From positions 60,724,908-60,788,907 of the forward strand of contig NC_052359.1 in assembly GCF_009727055.1 (NCBI RefSeq): a stretch of DNA of 64,000 nt, read 5' to 3'. How positions within the stretch are numbered: position 1 is the first letter of the stretch; every line of letters starts with the position of its first letter. Of this stretch, positions 12,200 to 24,524 are shown piece after piece. Source of the stretch: Benincasa hispida (taxonomy: Eukaryota; Streptophyta; Magnoliopsida; Cucurbitales; Cucurbitaceae). Under the pieces are notes generated by a model. The model saw nothing but the letters and a program-made list of their open reading frames with translations. It did not search any database and was not told the DNA's origin. The translations under genes were made by a program, and so were the position numbers.

Positions 12200-12660
12200 T
12201 CTGCATCATCTGGGAACTTCAATGCATTTAGCACATTAAATCTTACTTCCTAATTATCCACATGCATAGTCAGTTCCCCTTTATGTACATCAATCAAGAC
12301 TTTTTCGGTAGCTAAAAATGGGTGTTTAAGAATGATTAGAACGTCTCTATCAGCTTCATAGTCCAAAATAATAAAGTCTACCAGAAAGATGAACTTGTCA
12401 ACTTTTACTAGTACATCTTCAATCTTTCCTTCAGGGTATGTGATGAATCTGTCAGCAAGTTGTAGTATTACCATGGTAGGCGTGGCTTCACCAATCCCAA
12501 GCTTCTTGAAAATTGAAAGGGGAATCAAGTTGATACTAGGTCCTAAATTACATAACGCATGGCCCACATCAATTTTTCCTATTGAACATGGGACAGTAAA
12601 GCTACCTAAGTCATTTTGCTTTTCATGAATTTTTCTATTGATCGATGCGTTACACTTCTA
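12200..12660 (-). pseudogene. Athila-type gypsy protease
   Basis: The minus-strand open segment 12567-12250 (105 codons) matches the retroviral-type aspartic protease of Athila/Tat elements: LCNLGPSINLIPLSIFKKLG, then LQLADRFITYPEGKIEDVLVKV, and ILKHPFLATEKVLIDV. The catalytic triad, normally D-L-G-A-S, reads N-L-G-P-S, so the active-site aspartate is lost. It sits between gag (upstream) and RT (downstream), as expected. Confidence 0.85.
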
Positions 12661-12869
12661 AGTTAATGGCACATATTCATACTTGTTGATTTTTCTTTTC
12701 TTTGATAAGATATCCTTAAAAAATTTCATGTAACTTGGCATTTGTTCTAATGCTTCAATGAGAGGAATATTGATGTGTAACTGCTTAAGAATATCAAGAA
12801 AACCTTTAAACTGATTTTCGTCATTTTTTTTTTCAATAGAGGTCAGGGAAAAGGTTCATTCAGATGCAC

Positions 12870-14400
12870 ATCAGGTTCCCCTACGTTGGATGTACTTGGT
12901 TAAGGATGACTATTAGAGTCAGGTGCTCTTTCTAGTTGAATTCTTTCAGATGTCGTAGTTGCTTGAGTTGTGTCTGTAGGCGTTGAAGGATGATGATCTT
13001 TTCTTGGGTCTCTTCTCATCTTTTCCACTAGTGGTCTACCACTAGGCAATGTCACTACTTGACAATGCTCCTTTCCATTACTTGGTCCGAGTGCTTTAGT
13101 GTTGCCAGGCAATGATTCATGCAGTCGGCTCTTTAGCTCACTAGCAATTTTCTCAACTTGCATATCCAGATTTTTGATTGATGGTGCTAGACTTTTTAAC
13201 AACACAACATTCTGGGCTATGTATTCTTTCAACAGGTTCTCAAGTGGTGAAGATGAACTCGATGCATTGCCTCCTCTATTGAAATATTTATATTGTGGCT
13301 GCTGTTGCATGGGCTAAAATCCAGGCAACGGTCCTTGCCCATGTTGCTGATGCATTCCAGACTGGTTTTAGTCCTGTTGGTGACCACCCCAAGAAAAGTT
13401 TGGATGGTTTTTCCATCCAAGATTGTATGTATTGGAGAATGGGTTGTTATTCTTAAAACAGACTGATTGTAGATTTTGAGGGCAATTATTGTAGGTATGC
13501 AACTCTCTGCAACCCATACAACTTAACATGGGTTGTACGAATGTGTCGATCTGTTGTACACTCTGTGTCTAGGCTGCATTGTTCATTGTTAAGTTTTTTA
13601 GCAAGTTTGTCATTGCAGCCACTTATGCTGAAGGATTAGCTACTGCATTAGTATCGATCACACCTTGTTGTCGCCTTCTACTGTTTGATTTGGATTTATA
13701 AGCATTGTCAACCCACTCCATCTTGTGTTTGGTAATCCTATCCAAAATCTCCTTGGCTTCATTGTAAGATTTGTCCATAAGGCCTCTTACGACGGCTGTG
13801 TCTACTATCATCTGGGATGGTCTATTCAATCCCCCATAGAAGGTCTCCATCTGGATAGTAAGAGACAATCCGTAGTTAGGACATTTTTTTACCAACCTTT
13901 TGAATCTTTCTCATGCGTCACTGAGTGTTTGAGATTCTCCTTGCTTAAAATTCGTAATCTCACGATGCCTCCTTGCATTGACTATGGGAGGAAAGTATTT
14001 TTGCCTGAACTTTTCTACTAGCTTGTCCCATGTCGTTATCTCGCCCAGCTCCAAGGAGCTTACCCATTCCTTGGCATCGTCTCGGAGTGAATATAAAAAG
14101 AGGGACAATCTAATTGCTTCTGGCATGATTCCAGGAATCACGAATGAATTACAAGTCTCCAGGAAGCGTTTCATGTGAGCATGAGGGTCTTCACTGGGGG
14201 CACGGCCAAACTGTCCTACGGTCTATAACATTTGTAGCATGATAGATTTCATTTCAAACCTGATCTTGTTAGGTATTGGATAAATGATCCCATGCGAGAA
14301 ATCGTACAACACTAGTGATGTGTATTCCAGCATCGGAGGCATGCTGTTATTCGTTATGAGGATTGGATTTACTGCAGCATTAGCGAGCTATTAAGCCAAA
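12870..14400 (-). pseudogene. Athila-type gypsy gag
   Basis: On the minus strand, 14174-13911 encodes the retrotransposon gag domain (FLETCNSFVIPGIMPEAIRL, DDAKEWVSSLE, WDKLVEKFRQKYFPP). It is followed at 13895-13623 by the characteristic FYGGLNRPSQMIVDTA and EILDRITKHKMEW segment, and at 13310-12900 by the low-complexity C-terminal part with LPSGRPLVEK. The true start is upstream, near 14350-14400, but the frame is broken there, so no start is chosen. Frames change between segments, showing decay. The product would be the capsid of a virus-like particle. Confidence 0.85.
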
Positions 14401-14629
14401 TTTTGGTTATTTTGGTTTTTTCCATTTGTTGTTGCCTTAACCTTTGACGTTGATTTGATTTATTTCTCCGTCTGAAAGTCCTTTCAATCTTGGGGTTATA
14501 TCTAAGTTCAGGAGTGCTCTATCCATTTATAAAATGTTTACAAGTCCAGGCTTAACTTGTAATACACCTTCGATTGAAAGTTGATGCAAAAAGATACAAT
14601 ATCCAAATTCTGGTTAGCTATTTTGCTAG

Positions 14630-14649
14630 AATCCCTGGTAACGACGCTA
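14630..14649 (-). promoter_or_regulatory. Primer-binding site of the Athila-type element
   Basis: The minus strand reads TAGCGTCGTTACCAGGGATT. This is a decayed form of the TGGCGCCGTTGCCGGGGA site usual in Athila/Tat elements. It lies between the gag leader and the LTR end, which fixes the LTR on the right as the 5' LTR. Confidence 0.75.
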
Positions 14650-14655
14650 AAAACT

Positions 14656-16019
14656 TGTTGCTTATTGCATTGTGTGTTTCAATTATGTTTATGATGCTGA
14701 GGATGAATGATGACAGAAAAAATGTTTAATTTATCTCTTGGTATGAAGATGATTTTATGCATTGGATGATTCTAGATCTATGAGCGTGCACATCTTGCTA
14801 ATGCATACAAGTCCTCTTAAGTTAGACCCAAGTATAAATCTAACCTAAGTGTCCTGGTAAGCCCAAGGTCGAATGCAGGGACTCTACATTACTCTAATGC
14901 AGGTTTGGTCTTTAGATCTATTGCAGAGGTTTCCTCATTGTTTGATGTGCGTTGGTTATCTAAACTACTGGTTCTCATGCAAGAGGAAAATAAGAGTTCA
15001 GAGAGAGGGAAAATGTGTGGATGAGTGGCTTAAGTGTAGATGGTATGCGTTGATTTTCTAGTGGTAGCAACAAGCCTATATAAGCACAATGACAATGAAA
15101 TGGAAATGGTATAGATGTCTGCTACAATCTAAGTGTATGCGAGATGCGTCGGAGATCTGTTCTTTAATTCATGTTCAACATCTCTTGATGTGGATGTCAC
15201 ACTTATCCTATCTCTAGGGTCATGCGTTGGTGAAAATGAACAGAAAAGTGACAAGAATAATTTTATCTTTAGAGTTACTTCATGCCCTAGCTTGATGCAT
15301 TCGACAATTAAGTACTCTCTTGAGTGACTAATTATGTTTCACTTCAGTCAACTAATTAGGTGGATTCAAGTAATCAAATTTATGCATTCATCAAGCCAGA
15401 AGATTCACAAACACAAACAACTTAGACAATTGACATATGAAGATGCGAAGAATGGTCGGAAATGAGATTGAATTAATGATCAAGTTTTGATGCAAACAAT
15501 CTTAGTTCAATCAAGTGGAATAGAGAATGAGAATGCAAGATAAAAGAAAGAGGTCAAATTGCAAGGTTCAATCTCTTATCTTCTTTGGTTTGTTTGTATG
15601 CTTGCTGTGACCAATTCGGTGGAGGGGTTGAATGAGATGTCTCTCTCGAGCTTCTCTCTGGCAGCACCTCGTTACCAACAGTAGAGAATGCCTATCGTCC
15701 CTCCTACTTACTTGCAGACGACAAAGGTGAAAAATGACTAACTCTCTAATTAACTACTGGTTAATTTTCTAACTTACTGACCCTTAACTTGCAGGAAGCT
15801 CCTTCTTATATAGGCAATCAGCTCAGCCATTTGGTGACGTGATTGCATTAAATTCCATACTCTGAGATAGCCACATGCCATTTTACTTCGATCAGATGCC
15901 ACCAGTCAGATGCCCATGCCTACAAGTTTTGATTTGACATGGATTGCATAAGCCATATGTATATTTCATGTGTCGGGTAATCTGGACACAGGCCCCTTGC
16001 GTTGGCCTTGTCTATAACA
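14656..16019 (-). mobile_element. 5' LTR of the Athila-type element
   Basis: The LTR starts on the minus strand at 16019 with TGTTATAGACAAGG and ends near 14656 with ...GCAACA, just before the PBS, giving about 1,364 bp. A TATATAAG-like box on the minus strand near 15806-15815 could be the promoter. The segment at 14840-14885 (minus: 'gtccctgcattcgacc') is the conserved block near the end of LTRs in this branch. The outer boundary is inferred from the TG...CA rule only, because the partner LTR is off-window. Confidence 0.65.
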
Positions 16020-16733
16020 CTTAGTGAATTTTTCTGATTCCTATATTAAAGTGCGTTAGTGATGTGGTTTTTCACTTAAAAAGATACTTTTGCATGAGTT
16101 TATCACATATATAAAATTTCATGTGTTTTCCTTCATCATGAGTTGCATTTACATCACTTATAATCCTAATTATTCCAACTTTGAGAGAACAATAACTTAT
16201 ATTTCTAGAGATATGCAATTGGTGATTGCAAATTTTGAATGTTATTTCCTCCAAAATGTTTGCAAAACAATGTTGGATTATGAAAGTATTGTAAAACTTG
16301 TTTATAACATTTTAGGTTTTAGGTAAGTTGAGACACTTGTGTCAAGACAAACCCTTGATGAAATAAATGTTCAAAGGTATTCCTAGATGTAGGTAGTCCT
16401 TGAGAAGTCAATAAATGGCCTTTCGGGCAATCCAAAGTAAAATGTTGTATTTATGTGACAAATATTGATTTATTTGGAAAGTTAGAGGTTGCAGACCTGT
16501 AAAAAGGTCAAGCTGTGTTGATGAATTTGTTTCAAGTAAAACCACATAATAGTTAACAAGTGTTGTTAACCATTATTTTCATTTGCACGTCAATTTCTAA
16601 TTTTCAAACATATGTCTTCATCGTAGGGGGAAAATTATGAGATAACTCAACCTGTGCAGCCTTACTTGAAGTCTTTATTGTTGTATAAGATGACAAGATG
16701 AGTACTTATAAACCTTTCAGTAGTGGGAGAGTT
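16020..16733. other. Unassigned AT-rich sequence between Athila LTR and a solo LTR
   Basis: No open frame with recognisable homology is seen. A purine run near 16720-16731 ('agtagtgggagag') resembles a copia polypurine tract, so part may be the 3' internal end of another copia remnant. This sequence resumes at 25168-25217 on the other side of the solo LTR, since the 5-bp duplication ATATG brackets that LTR. Confidence 0.4.
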
Positions 16734-17173
16734 ATATGTATTGGGGTTGATGCCCTAAAGTCTCGTGTCCTGTAGTTTGTAAATAGTTTGTACGAACACT
16801 TATGTTAATATATGATATTTAATTCACATCTTGTATTTTTGCTCAGTTACTTGTTTTATTTGCTTTACCACAAACTAATAAACATAAAATCCCTGGTTAT
16901 CTATATGTGATTCAAGCATGTATGTGGTGACATATAAGTGGATCATGTCTTGAGTAATAACCAAAATGGTCTGTAGTATATGGATATAGAGGAAAACCTT
17001 ATCTTGGTAATGCTATGAACACGGCTCGCTTTGTAGAATGATCACAAGTGTTGTGACTTGTCACAGATGGTCTGATCCTAATCATTCGTGTTGGGGACAT
17101 GCGAGCGGGGGCGTCCTATACAAAAAGTTTGTATAAGACCTGACCATGAAATGTTAACGTCTCGTTATATAAC

Positions 17174-18776
17174 TGGTGACAAAAATTTATTAGCCGTCAA
17201 AGATTTGATGACTAAAATTAGGTGAACGCAATATGTGATGCATGTCTTAAGGTATACGTTGATTATCATGCGTCGGTGGTCATGTGTTAGAATGAAACTA
17301 TGCATTAACGAATGTATGCGATGACCATGCGTTCTTGTCACACGTTTTCTTGCGCTCACGCCAAGTATAACGCGAATGTAAGTTTCTCAGGTGATCCGAG
17401 GTCGAACTCAGGGACTTGTATCTAGACATATGTGGTAATGTGTATGCGGCGATTGAATAAAAGAACGATGAGGGGGTTTTATGCTACAACATCTCCTACT
17501 CCTAACTAACAGACAACACAATGAGAAGTATGAATGATAGGTAGAGACACGACAACTGTTGACGTGAAGTAAATGGATGGAAGAATAGATAAAATGTGGA
17601 GATGTCTTCATCACAACCCTTAAGAGTGAACGCAAGGGCAACCTCAGCCAACGCAAGCTATGCAATCATGCTCACACACTAGAGCCTAATTCTAGGACAC
17701 ATGCGATGTGTATGCAAAAGGGTCGAGATGATCGCATACCGCCACTGTACCCTACTTCTTGGACGCAGACATTATCCTTTCTTAGGGTGCATACGTTGTG
17801 TAATAGCAAACGGGGCTTATTCCTAAGTCTCCATTCATGCTTATGCAAACCCAATCTAGCTCTTCCGAGCATCGATTCTAACCTAGCTCTCCCGAGTCTT
17901 AGGTTCTTTCTTTAGACTCTCTCCCGAGTAGCTCTAAAGATGTGATAGATGTATACATAAGACAAGGTAACCACATAAACTGGGCCGATGCAAGATTATT
18001 CCTATCTCTAGTGAACAATAGCTTACATTGCTTGATGCGACCAACCACTTACCCTCTCGGGCAGTTAATTGTTACTGACTTTACTCATAGACAAGCGTTG
18101 CGTCCGCCTATAGACATGTGTTGCTACAACTTCATATTAAGCAAATAATGTTTTCTCACACACTCACGCAATGCACACCTCCCAGTGGTTTGCTACATGC
18201 TTCATATTCCTATGCCGCATGATTAAGCGGCGCATTGGTCCTTTTCTGAATTTCGACTGCTAACGGCGTGGTAGGTTAAATGTCAACATCATTTTTTGAT
18301 TTTCTCGAGAGATGCGTTGATGCATCCATTCCACCAACCTTGCGTTCATCCTACTATGGTTATTGTGTAGTCACAATCGTGCAGTGACTACTTTGCTTCA
18401 TTACCGCAACTTCTACACAATGACCGCAATCGCTTGACAATCGCAACTCCTATGCGATGGACGCATGCTGTTGATTACCCCAACACCCATGCATTGATCA
18501 TATGCGTTCGCCTTTGCGATGGAGAGTTTCTCCGCATACGGTCATCTATGCGGTAGCCTGGCTTCCGTGTTTGTGTCCACTTCTTGCGTTAGCTACAAAA
18601 ATAGACAATTGAATGCATAATAACGCATAATAATGGGTTGATCGAGATTTTCAATGTTGAACGCCGCAAACTCATTTTCTCATGAATTCCTAACATAATT
18701 GCCACATATTCTGCTTAACAGCCTTCATAATTCTAAATAAAATAACTAAGATGACATGCAATTCTGCATGTCATCA
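17174..18776 (-). mobile_element. 3' LTR of the nested gypsy-like element
   Basis: This 1,603-bp LTR matches, in order and inverted, parts of 25932-28340: the hairpin start, 'tgcggagaaactctccatcgcaaagg', 'caagcgattg', 'cgccgttag', 'gaagcatgtagcaa', and the end block 'caagtccctgagttcgacctcgg'. Relative to the plus-strand copies it lacks several hundred bases in the middle, near 18230. It extends about 170 bases beyond the point where the tandem plus-strand copies join each other. Confidence 0.75.
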
Positions 18777-20019
18777 CACCCCCAAACTTAGAATCATGTT
18801 TGTCCTCAAGCATGCGTTATACTCAAGAAATTCTAACTCACCTTCTAGCTTTCCTTTGTGATGACCAGCTTCTCAGAATATAATTTACTCCTACCTCTAA
18901 CCATCACCGCAATGCTCTTCTCCACTTCATCGGCCTCTTCAAAAATATCTTTTCTAAGTTTAGATCCGTCAAGCCTTTGCTCAAAAACTTTTTATTCATT
19001 CACCGCAACTTTTCATTTAGCTTTTGAGAATGCGTTCGTCCAAAAAAATTCAAAATGCGATTACTTATTAGAATGCGGCATTGAACCTGGTCACGCTCTT
19101 CGTTTTGGCTTACCACGTGTGTCATGCGGGCATCCAACTTCGGTTGCGTTCCATATTCAACTTAACTCTTGGCTTGTTTGATTTGGCATACGCCGGACAA
19201 ATGAGTTGCGCTTATGCATTGATCCTGGCGATCTTACCTTTGTTTTGGCTTGCCCCCACGTATGTCATGCGGACATCCAACTATGGGTAAATACCTTTCA
19301 CAACTTAACTCTTATCAACATGAGTTTCCCTATTGCGTTGACAGTGGAGTTGTTATTCTCAAAATTCGCTTTTTTTTAAATGATCCCAATGTAATGTATG
19401 CATTTTTTTGAGTATGCTACCACCCCCAAACTTAGAGGTTGGCAACGTTCTCACCGCAAAGCTAAAAACAAACTCACAGGAATGCAGTATAAATGTTTGA
19501 GCAGGTTTGCACGCAATAAAACTTAAGACTTTCAAAATTTGAAGAAGCTAATAAAATTAAGGTGAGCTTGCAATGCTTAGTTAGCGGATGCGGTGAATTA
19601 TACGTACCATCATAGATGCATCGCAAAGAAACGCAATCGGGAAAAGACAATTTCAAAAAGATTATGCATAAGAGATAATAAGAAAAGAACCTTAGGCAAA
19701 ATAACGCATTCGATCATGCGTTGGAATCCACGCAATCGAAGCCATGCGTTGAAGGATGAAGGGAATTCTTACTTTGACTGCGCACCAAGGAGAATTATTT
19801 TTAACACCTACAAGGAGCAAACGCACCACAACCAAGGAAGCAGCCTCCAAAGTAACAATAAAAATAAAAATAAACAAAACTACGAAAGTAAGGTAAAGAT
19901 TGAGTAGAAGACCTCCCTGGAGAAATTTGAGTGTTGTCACCACAAGGAGTCTCCCATGTAGGAGATTTCTTTCAACTGCTTAGGTCAAGATGCCTTGGAA
20001 TCCACGAAATTTGAGTGTT
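18777..20019 (-). mobile_element. Internal region and polypurine tract of the nested gypsy-like element
   Basis: Directly next to the LTR the minus strand reads CTAAGTTTGGGGGTG (18777-18791), a polypurine tract. A second near-identical CTAAGTTTGGGGGTGG lies at 19421-19436. No conserved coding segment is visible in any frame. The 5' LTR fragment meets this region at about 20020 without a PBS, so the PBS, the coding region and two thirds of the 5' LTR were deleted together. Confidence 0.65.
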
Positions 20020-20553
20020 GGTCATTTTCTGAATTTCGGTTGTTAACAGCGTGGTAGGTGAAATGTCAACATCATCTTTTGATTTTCCCGAGAGATGCAT
20101 TAATGCGTCCATTCCACGAACCTTGCGTTCATCCCACTATTATGGTTATCGTGTAGTCGTAATCCTGCAGTGACCGCATTTGCTTCATTACTGCAACTTC
20201 TACATGATGACCGCAATCGCTTGACAATCGCAACTCCTATGTGATGGACGCATGCAGTTAATTACCACAACACCCATGCGTTAATCGTATGCATTCCCCT
20301 TTGCGATGGAGAGTTTCTCCGCATGCGATCGTCTATGCGGTAGCTCGACTTCCGCGTTTGCGTCCACTTCTTGCGTTAGCTACAAAAATAGACAACTGAA
20401 CGCATAATAATAGGTTAGCCGAGATTCTCCATGTTGAACGTCGCAAACTCATTTTCTCATGAATTTCTAATATAATTGTCGTATATTCTGCTTAACAGCC
20501 TTCATAATTCTAAATAAAAGGCCTAAGATGACATGCATTTCTGCATGTCATCA
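20020..20553 (-). mobile_element. 5' LTR fragment of the nested gypsy-like element
   Basis: This 534-bp piece is a close direct copy of 18238-18776, including the terminal hairpin and the 'gatggagagtttctccgcat' block. It is the beginning of the 5' LTR on the minus strand. Confidence 0.8.
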
Positions 20554-21229
20554 ATAACACCGTTCATGACAGAGTCTTCACTTCACTAGGATGACCATAG
20601 GTAACAAGACCTCAATCCTGAGTGAGTTGGGAACTCCTGTCATTGAGGGCGATCCTTTGATTTGTATGGGTGCAAGTGGCCAGGTCGCCGATTTATATCT
20701 ACCATTTTAGGGATTCGTCTGATTTGGGAGCTGGGAACTCAGCTACACAAGATGGAATTCACTCCTTCCCCGAGGTAGGGGTAAGTAGATAGATAGCTCC
20801 CTTAAGGGCTGATTCCAGGGCTTGAACGATGTGGTGCCACACACCTACTCTTGGCCCGAGAGGTGTTCACACATAGTTGGACTATGTTGTATTGTTTATT
20901 AAAGGAATCAGTGGTACTTAAGGAGTGAGATGTAACTACAAGGGCAAAACGATAATTTGGCCCAGCTGTATGTGAAGCCCGAATCCTAATTTCTCTAATT
21001 GAGTATATTCCCTATTGAGATCAGTGTGATGAGTAGGTTGATGTGGAAACTCGTGTGAATGGTAGAGAAAAGAGTGGAAAATTAGAAGAAAAAAAGAAAT
21101 TTGGAAGTTTGACTTTTGGGGAAAATTTGGCTAAGTATAGAATTTTGTGTGTTAATGTGTTGGAAGGGTTGTTGGTGAGGGCATGCGGTTGAAGAAGGAA
21201 AATGGAGATGACGTGTTGGAAGGCACAAA

Positions 21230-21730
21230 GGGTAGGCAAGGCATGCGTTGGAAGGCAGCCATGCGTCGAGCAGCCTCGACCAGAGCCCTTGCCCAATGCG
21301 TCAAGCGGACAGCCATGCACCTCAGCCATGCGTCGAGCAGCATCGGTCAGACGCCCTACCCATGCATCGAGTAACCTTGGCCGGACGCCCTGCAATGCTT
21401 CAAGTGGCCACACACATGCATTGAGCGCTCTGCCGAGCGGCCATGCCCATGCGTTGAGCGCCCTATCGAGCAGCCATGCCCGTGTGTCGAGGTGCCCTGC
21501 CATGCAGCCAAGCACATAGCCCATACGGCCAAGCACACCCATGCGGCCGAGCGAGTGAGCGATGGCCAGCATACACTGCACGGCCATGCATCGAAGCAGC
21601 ACGCTCATGCGTCGAAGCAGCAGCCTATGTCGCACGCCCATTCGTCGGTGGCCAGCACCATGCGCCTATGCCAAGCAAGCCGTGCAATGCTACCTAGTGA
21701 GCCATGCGTCGAGGATGGACGGTCACCTTA
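21230..21730 (+). repeat. GC-rich degenerate tandem repeats inside the solo LTR
   Basis: A block much richer in GC than its surroundings is built from irregular repeats of a core like 'ccatgcgtcgagcagcc', alternating with 'cggtcagacgccctgcc'. Long open stretches on both strands here (up to 206 codons) come from low stop-codon frequency in GC-rich repeats. They translate to low-complexity Arg/Ala/Cys-rich sequence and are not taken as genes. Confidence 0.7.
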
Positions 21731-22097
21731 TGCGTTGGTGATGTTTAGCTCTTTGCGATGCTAAGTTGAATTGAAATGGTAGTGAATTGGCTTGCTATGC
21801 GTTGATGATAGGCTATGTATTAAGTATGGATTATGTGTTGAACATCCAAGAGTTGGACGCATACAAAGGATGAGATCATCTGGAGAACATCATCAAAACC
21901 ATGTGTCTTCTTGGGAGGAAAGCCTTAAGCCTTAAGAATGCGAGGTGGTGGCATCAGATTGGAGGCTCATGCGTTGGCAACATGGGAGGAAGACACTTAG
22001 CTTGCATTGATCACAAAATTGCATTGATGGGGTGAGAAGGAGACACTTGGCCATACAGCCAAGTAGGTGGTGTCAACTCTGAGAAGATTTAAACGCC

Positions 22098-22105
22098 TAT
22101 AAATA
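22098..22105 (+). promoter_or_regulatory. TATA box of the 2.9-kb LTR
   Basis: TATAAATA followed by 'gagccaaggg' fits an RNA polymerase II core promoter. It suggests the U3/R boundary lies about 30 bases downstream. Confidence 0.5.
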
Positions 22106-23406
22106 GAGCCAAGGGACTTCATTTTTAGTTCATAATTCAAAAATACTGTAAAAAGAGTGGGAAAGTTGAGCAAACCTTGCGTTGGAGCCAAAATCCATGC
22201 GTTGGTCATAGTATTTCAAATAGGACACATTGGACAGAGAAGTCTAGAAAGCAACATCAACTTGGGACGAGGAGTTTTCCCAATTTACTCATGTGTTTGG
22301 AGTGATTTCAAAGCCACCTGAAAGCTTTGAGAATCTAATTTTCAGGGTAGGTTTCCGGAGGAAAATCTCGAAGGGATCGAGCTGGAAACAGAGAAAAAGA
22401 CAAAAGGGTCAAGCTATCGAATAAGCTTGAGCCAATCTTGAAGATTCTATGATTCCGGCCAAACCACAAGAGGTTCTAAGCTCAAATTTTAGAGTAAGCT
22501 TTCTGAGACATTTTAGAATATTCTTGTAGAAGTAAGTATCTCAAAATAAGGTTCAGAACTATGAGTAATCTAAGCTAAAAATTAAATCTGGATTCTAGGA
22601 GTGAAAAGGGAGCCCGAGGTAGAAAAGGGAGCTAATAGAGTGAAAAGCTCCTAAGCAATCAAGGTGAGTGGCTAAAATATTTTAATTAAAACATTTGCTT
22701 AAAATTTTTTATTACAACGTGTTATAGAAAGCATGTTTTAAAGAAGATTATTCTCATGCCAGCTAGTTTTACAAAGTAATTTCCAAGCAAACCATGAATT
22801 ATGTTTTAAACACATGCATGTGTGAGAAATTGTTGAAAAGCGATTTATATGTGTTAAATATACTCAGCATGCGTTAGTACCTTTAAAGCCATGTTTTTAT
22901 GTGTTATACTTTACATGTTTTAAAGAGAGGAAGTTATTTATGACTAGTTTTACTTAAAACACGATACCGAAGGACATTTGAGAAGGTATCCGCCCAACTA
23001 GATACCGAAGGACTTTGAGAAGGTACCAAACCAACCAGATACTGAAGGATGTTTGAGAAGGTATCTGAACAGAAGTACCTAAGGTATGACGGTACTTAGT
23101 ATGGCCACGTGCACGTAGGTAGAGTCAGAGATTGAGCAAAAGGGTTCTCTCTTGACTAGTAATTGGTGTTGGGATTTTTTTTACCCACAGTAGGGTTATC
23201 CTCAACTGAGAAACAGTTTTACTGTTTTATGATTAAAATAGCTTTATATGTTTCATGCTTGGAAAATGTTTATACTGCAATACAAGTACTATAGAAGCTT
23301 ATATTTCAGTTAAACTCTTTATTGAGATTATGCATGAGAATCAATTATCTTTCTTAAGTCACTCACTGGGCGCAAGCTCACCTCGTTTTCAAATGTTTTC
23401 CTTCCC

Positions 23407-23556
23407 NNNNNNNNNNNNNNNNNNNNNNNNNNNNNNNNNNNNNNNNNNNNNNNNNNNNNNNNNNNNNNNNNNNNNNNNNNNNNNNNNNNNNNNNNNNNNN
23501 NNNNNNNNNNNNNNNNNNNNNNNNNNNNNNNNNNNNNNNNNNNNNNNNNNNNNNNN
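23407..23556. other. Assembly gap of 150 N
   Basis: 150 undetermined bases lie inside the nested solo LTR. The round length may be an estimate from mate pairs or a default, so the true distance is unknown. Confidence 1.
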
Positions 23557-24524
23557 GTACTCTGCCACTAAAGGATAAAGAGATTTGTAACCCGTCTATT
23601 TAGGTGGTTACTGTTAATATTGTATACATGTTACTGTTGTTCATATAGAGACTAGGGTTTTTGGGTTTTAGGACTTGTAAATCTAGTGTTGTAATGACTC
23701 TAAATATGTTATGCTTCTAAATTAATAAATTTTGGCCTAAAGACATTCCGTTGTATATGAGTTATATATTGGTATCAAAGTTATTCTGCAACAGTTAGTA
23801 GGCAGTAAGTGTCAGCCACAGGGTTGATAACTGTTGTAGTCACGCCCTTTCCTAGGCATAAGAGTCTGGTCTGGGGTGGGGTGTGACACTGTACTTACGA
23901 GCATCTGTGAAGGGTCATCATACTCATGATTGGTTCTATCCGATGGACACAAAAATACATATGTGGTAAGAAGAGTTCAACTGTTGATCTTTAGTGGAAT
24001 GCTTGACAGTTAACGGATGGTGGATCTCGTGGCTAAAGAGTTTAGTCAGCTATTCACGAACCATTGGAGCTTCGAGCCACAGGTCCATTAGGTCCCCTGG
24101 GTAGCTTGGATAAATTGAGAACCAGTGTTTGGGTTAATTTGAAATGTTCAAATTGACAAGAGGAAGTTCGATTATATATGATATAATTGGATTGGTTAAT
24201 TATATATGATATAATTGGCCAAATGTATGAGATACAATATTTCGGAGGAAATTAGATATAAATATGATTTATATCAAATAGAGGAGAAAATACTATAATA
24301 GATATGTGATATCAAACTATAGGTTAAACATATATTATGATTATATTTATTTATTAATTAATTGGTTAATTATATGACAATTAAGCCAATTTTCACGTTC
24401 GGACGTGGGTTAGTGGGATCCATCGGTTATTGTAACCGATGAATTAAAATGAAAAATGTTTTCATTTTGAATCACCGTCGTTCAGATCATCCAAAAAGAA
24501 ATCAAACGTGCATTGATGAACATC

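Larger units (their letters stand above)
17174..20553 (-). mobile_element. Non-autonomous gypsy-like LTR element nested in the solo LTR, TSD ATAAC
   Basis: The element is bracketed by ATAAC at 17169-17173 and 20554-20558. The host LTR reads straight through this point in related copies (compare the inverted copy at 33236-33260), so the insertion is clear. On the minus strand it begins TGATGACATG and ends GTCACCA. It holds a 5' LTR fragment (20020-20553), about 1.24 kb of non-coding internal sequence, a polypurine tract and a 3' LTR (17174-18776). There is no gag or pol, so it must be mobilised by another element or is a deletion derivative. The PPT, with CTAAGTTTGGGGG next to the LTR, is typical of the Tat/Athila branch of gypsy. 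Confidence 0.8.
20971..23888 (+). mobile_element. 2.9-kb solo LTR, probably gypsy, nested in the copia solo LTR, TSD CTGTA
   Basis: CTGTA stands at 20966-20970 and again at 23889-23893. The insert starts TGTGAAGCCC and ends GGGGTGTGACA, with TG...CA termini and weakly inverted ends. It interrupts the host LTR between 'ggcccagctgta' and 'cttacgagcatctgtgaagggtc'. It contains a TATA box, a GC-rich repeat block and an N gap, but no PBS-internal-PPT structure and no coding homology, so a solo LTR is the simplest reading. Orientation is assigned from the TATA box. The length is uncertain because of the gap. Confidence 0.7.

Noticed and set aside
16013..16045. 'aacacttagtga' shared with 26632-26643, as an Athila target site
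   Set aside because: The match is only about 12 bases and the flanks do not continue, so chance is likely.
21021..21641. 206-codon open frame on the minus strand
   Set aside because: It lies in GC-rich tandem repeats of an LTR. The translation is low-complexity with no domain, and other frames are equally open.
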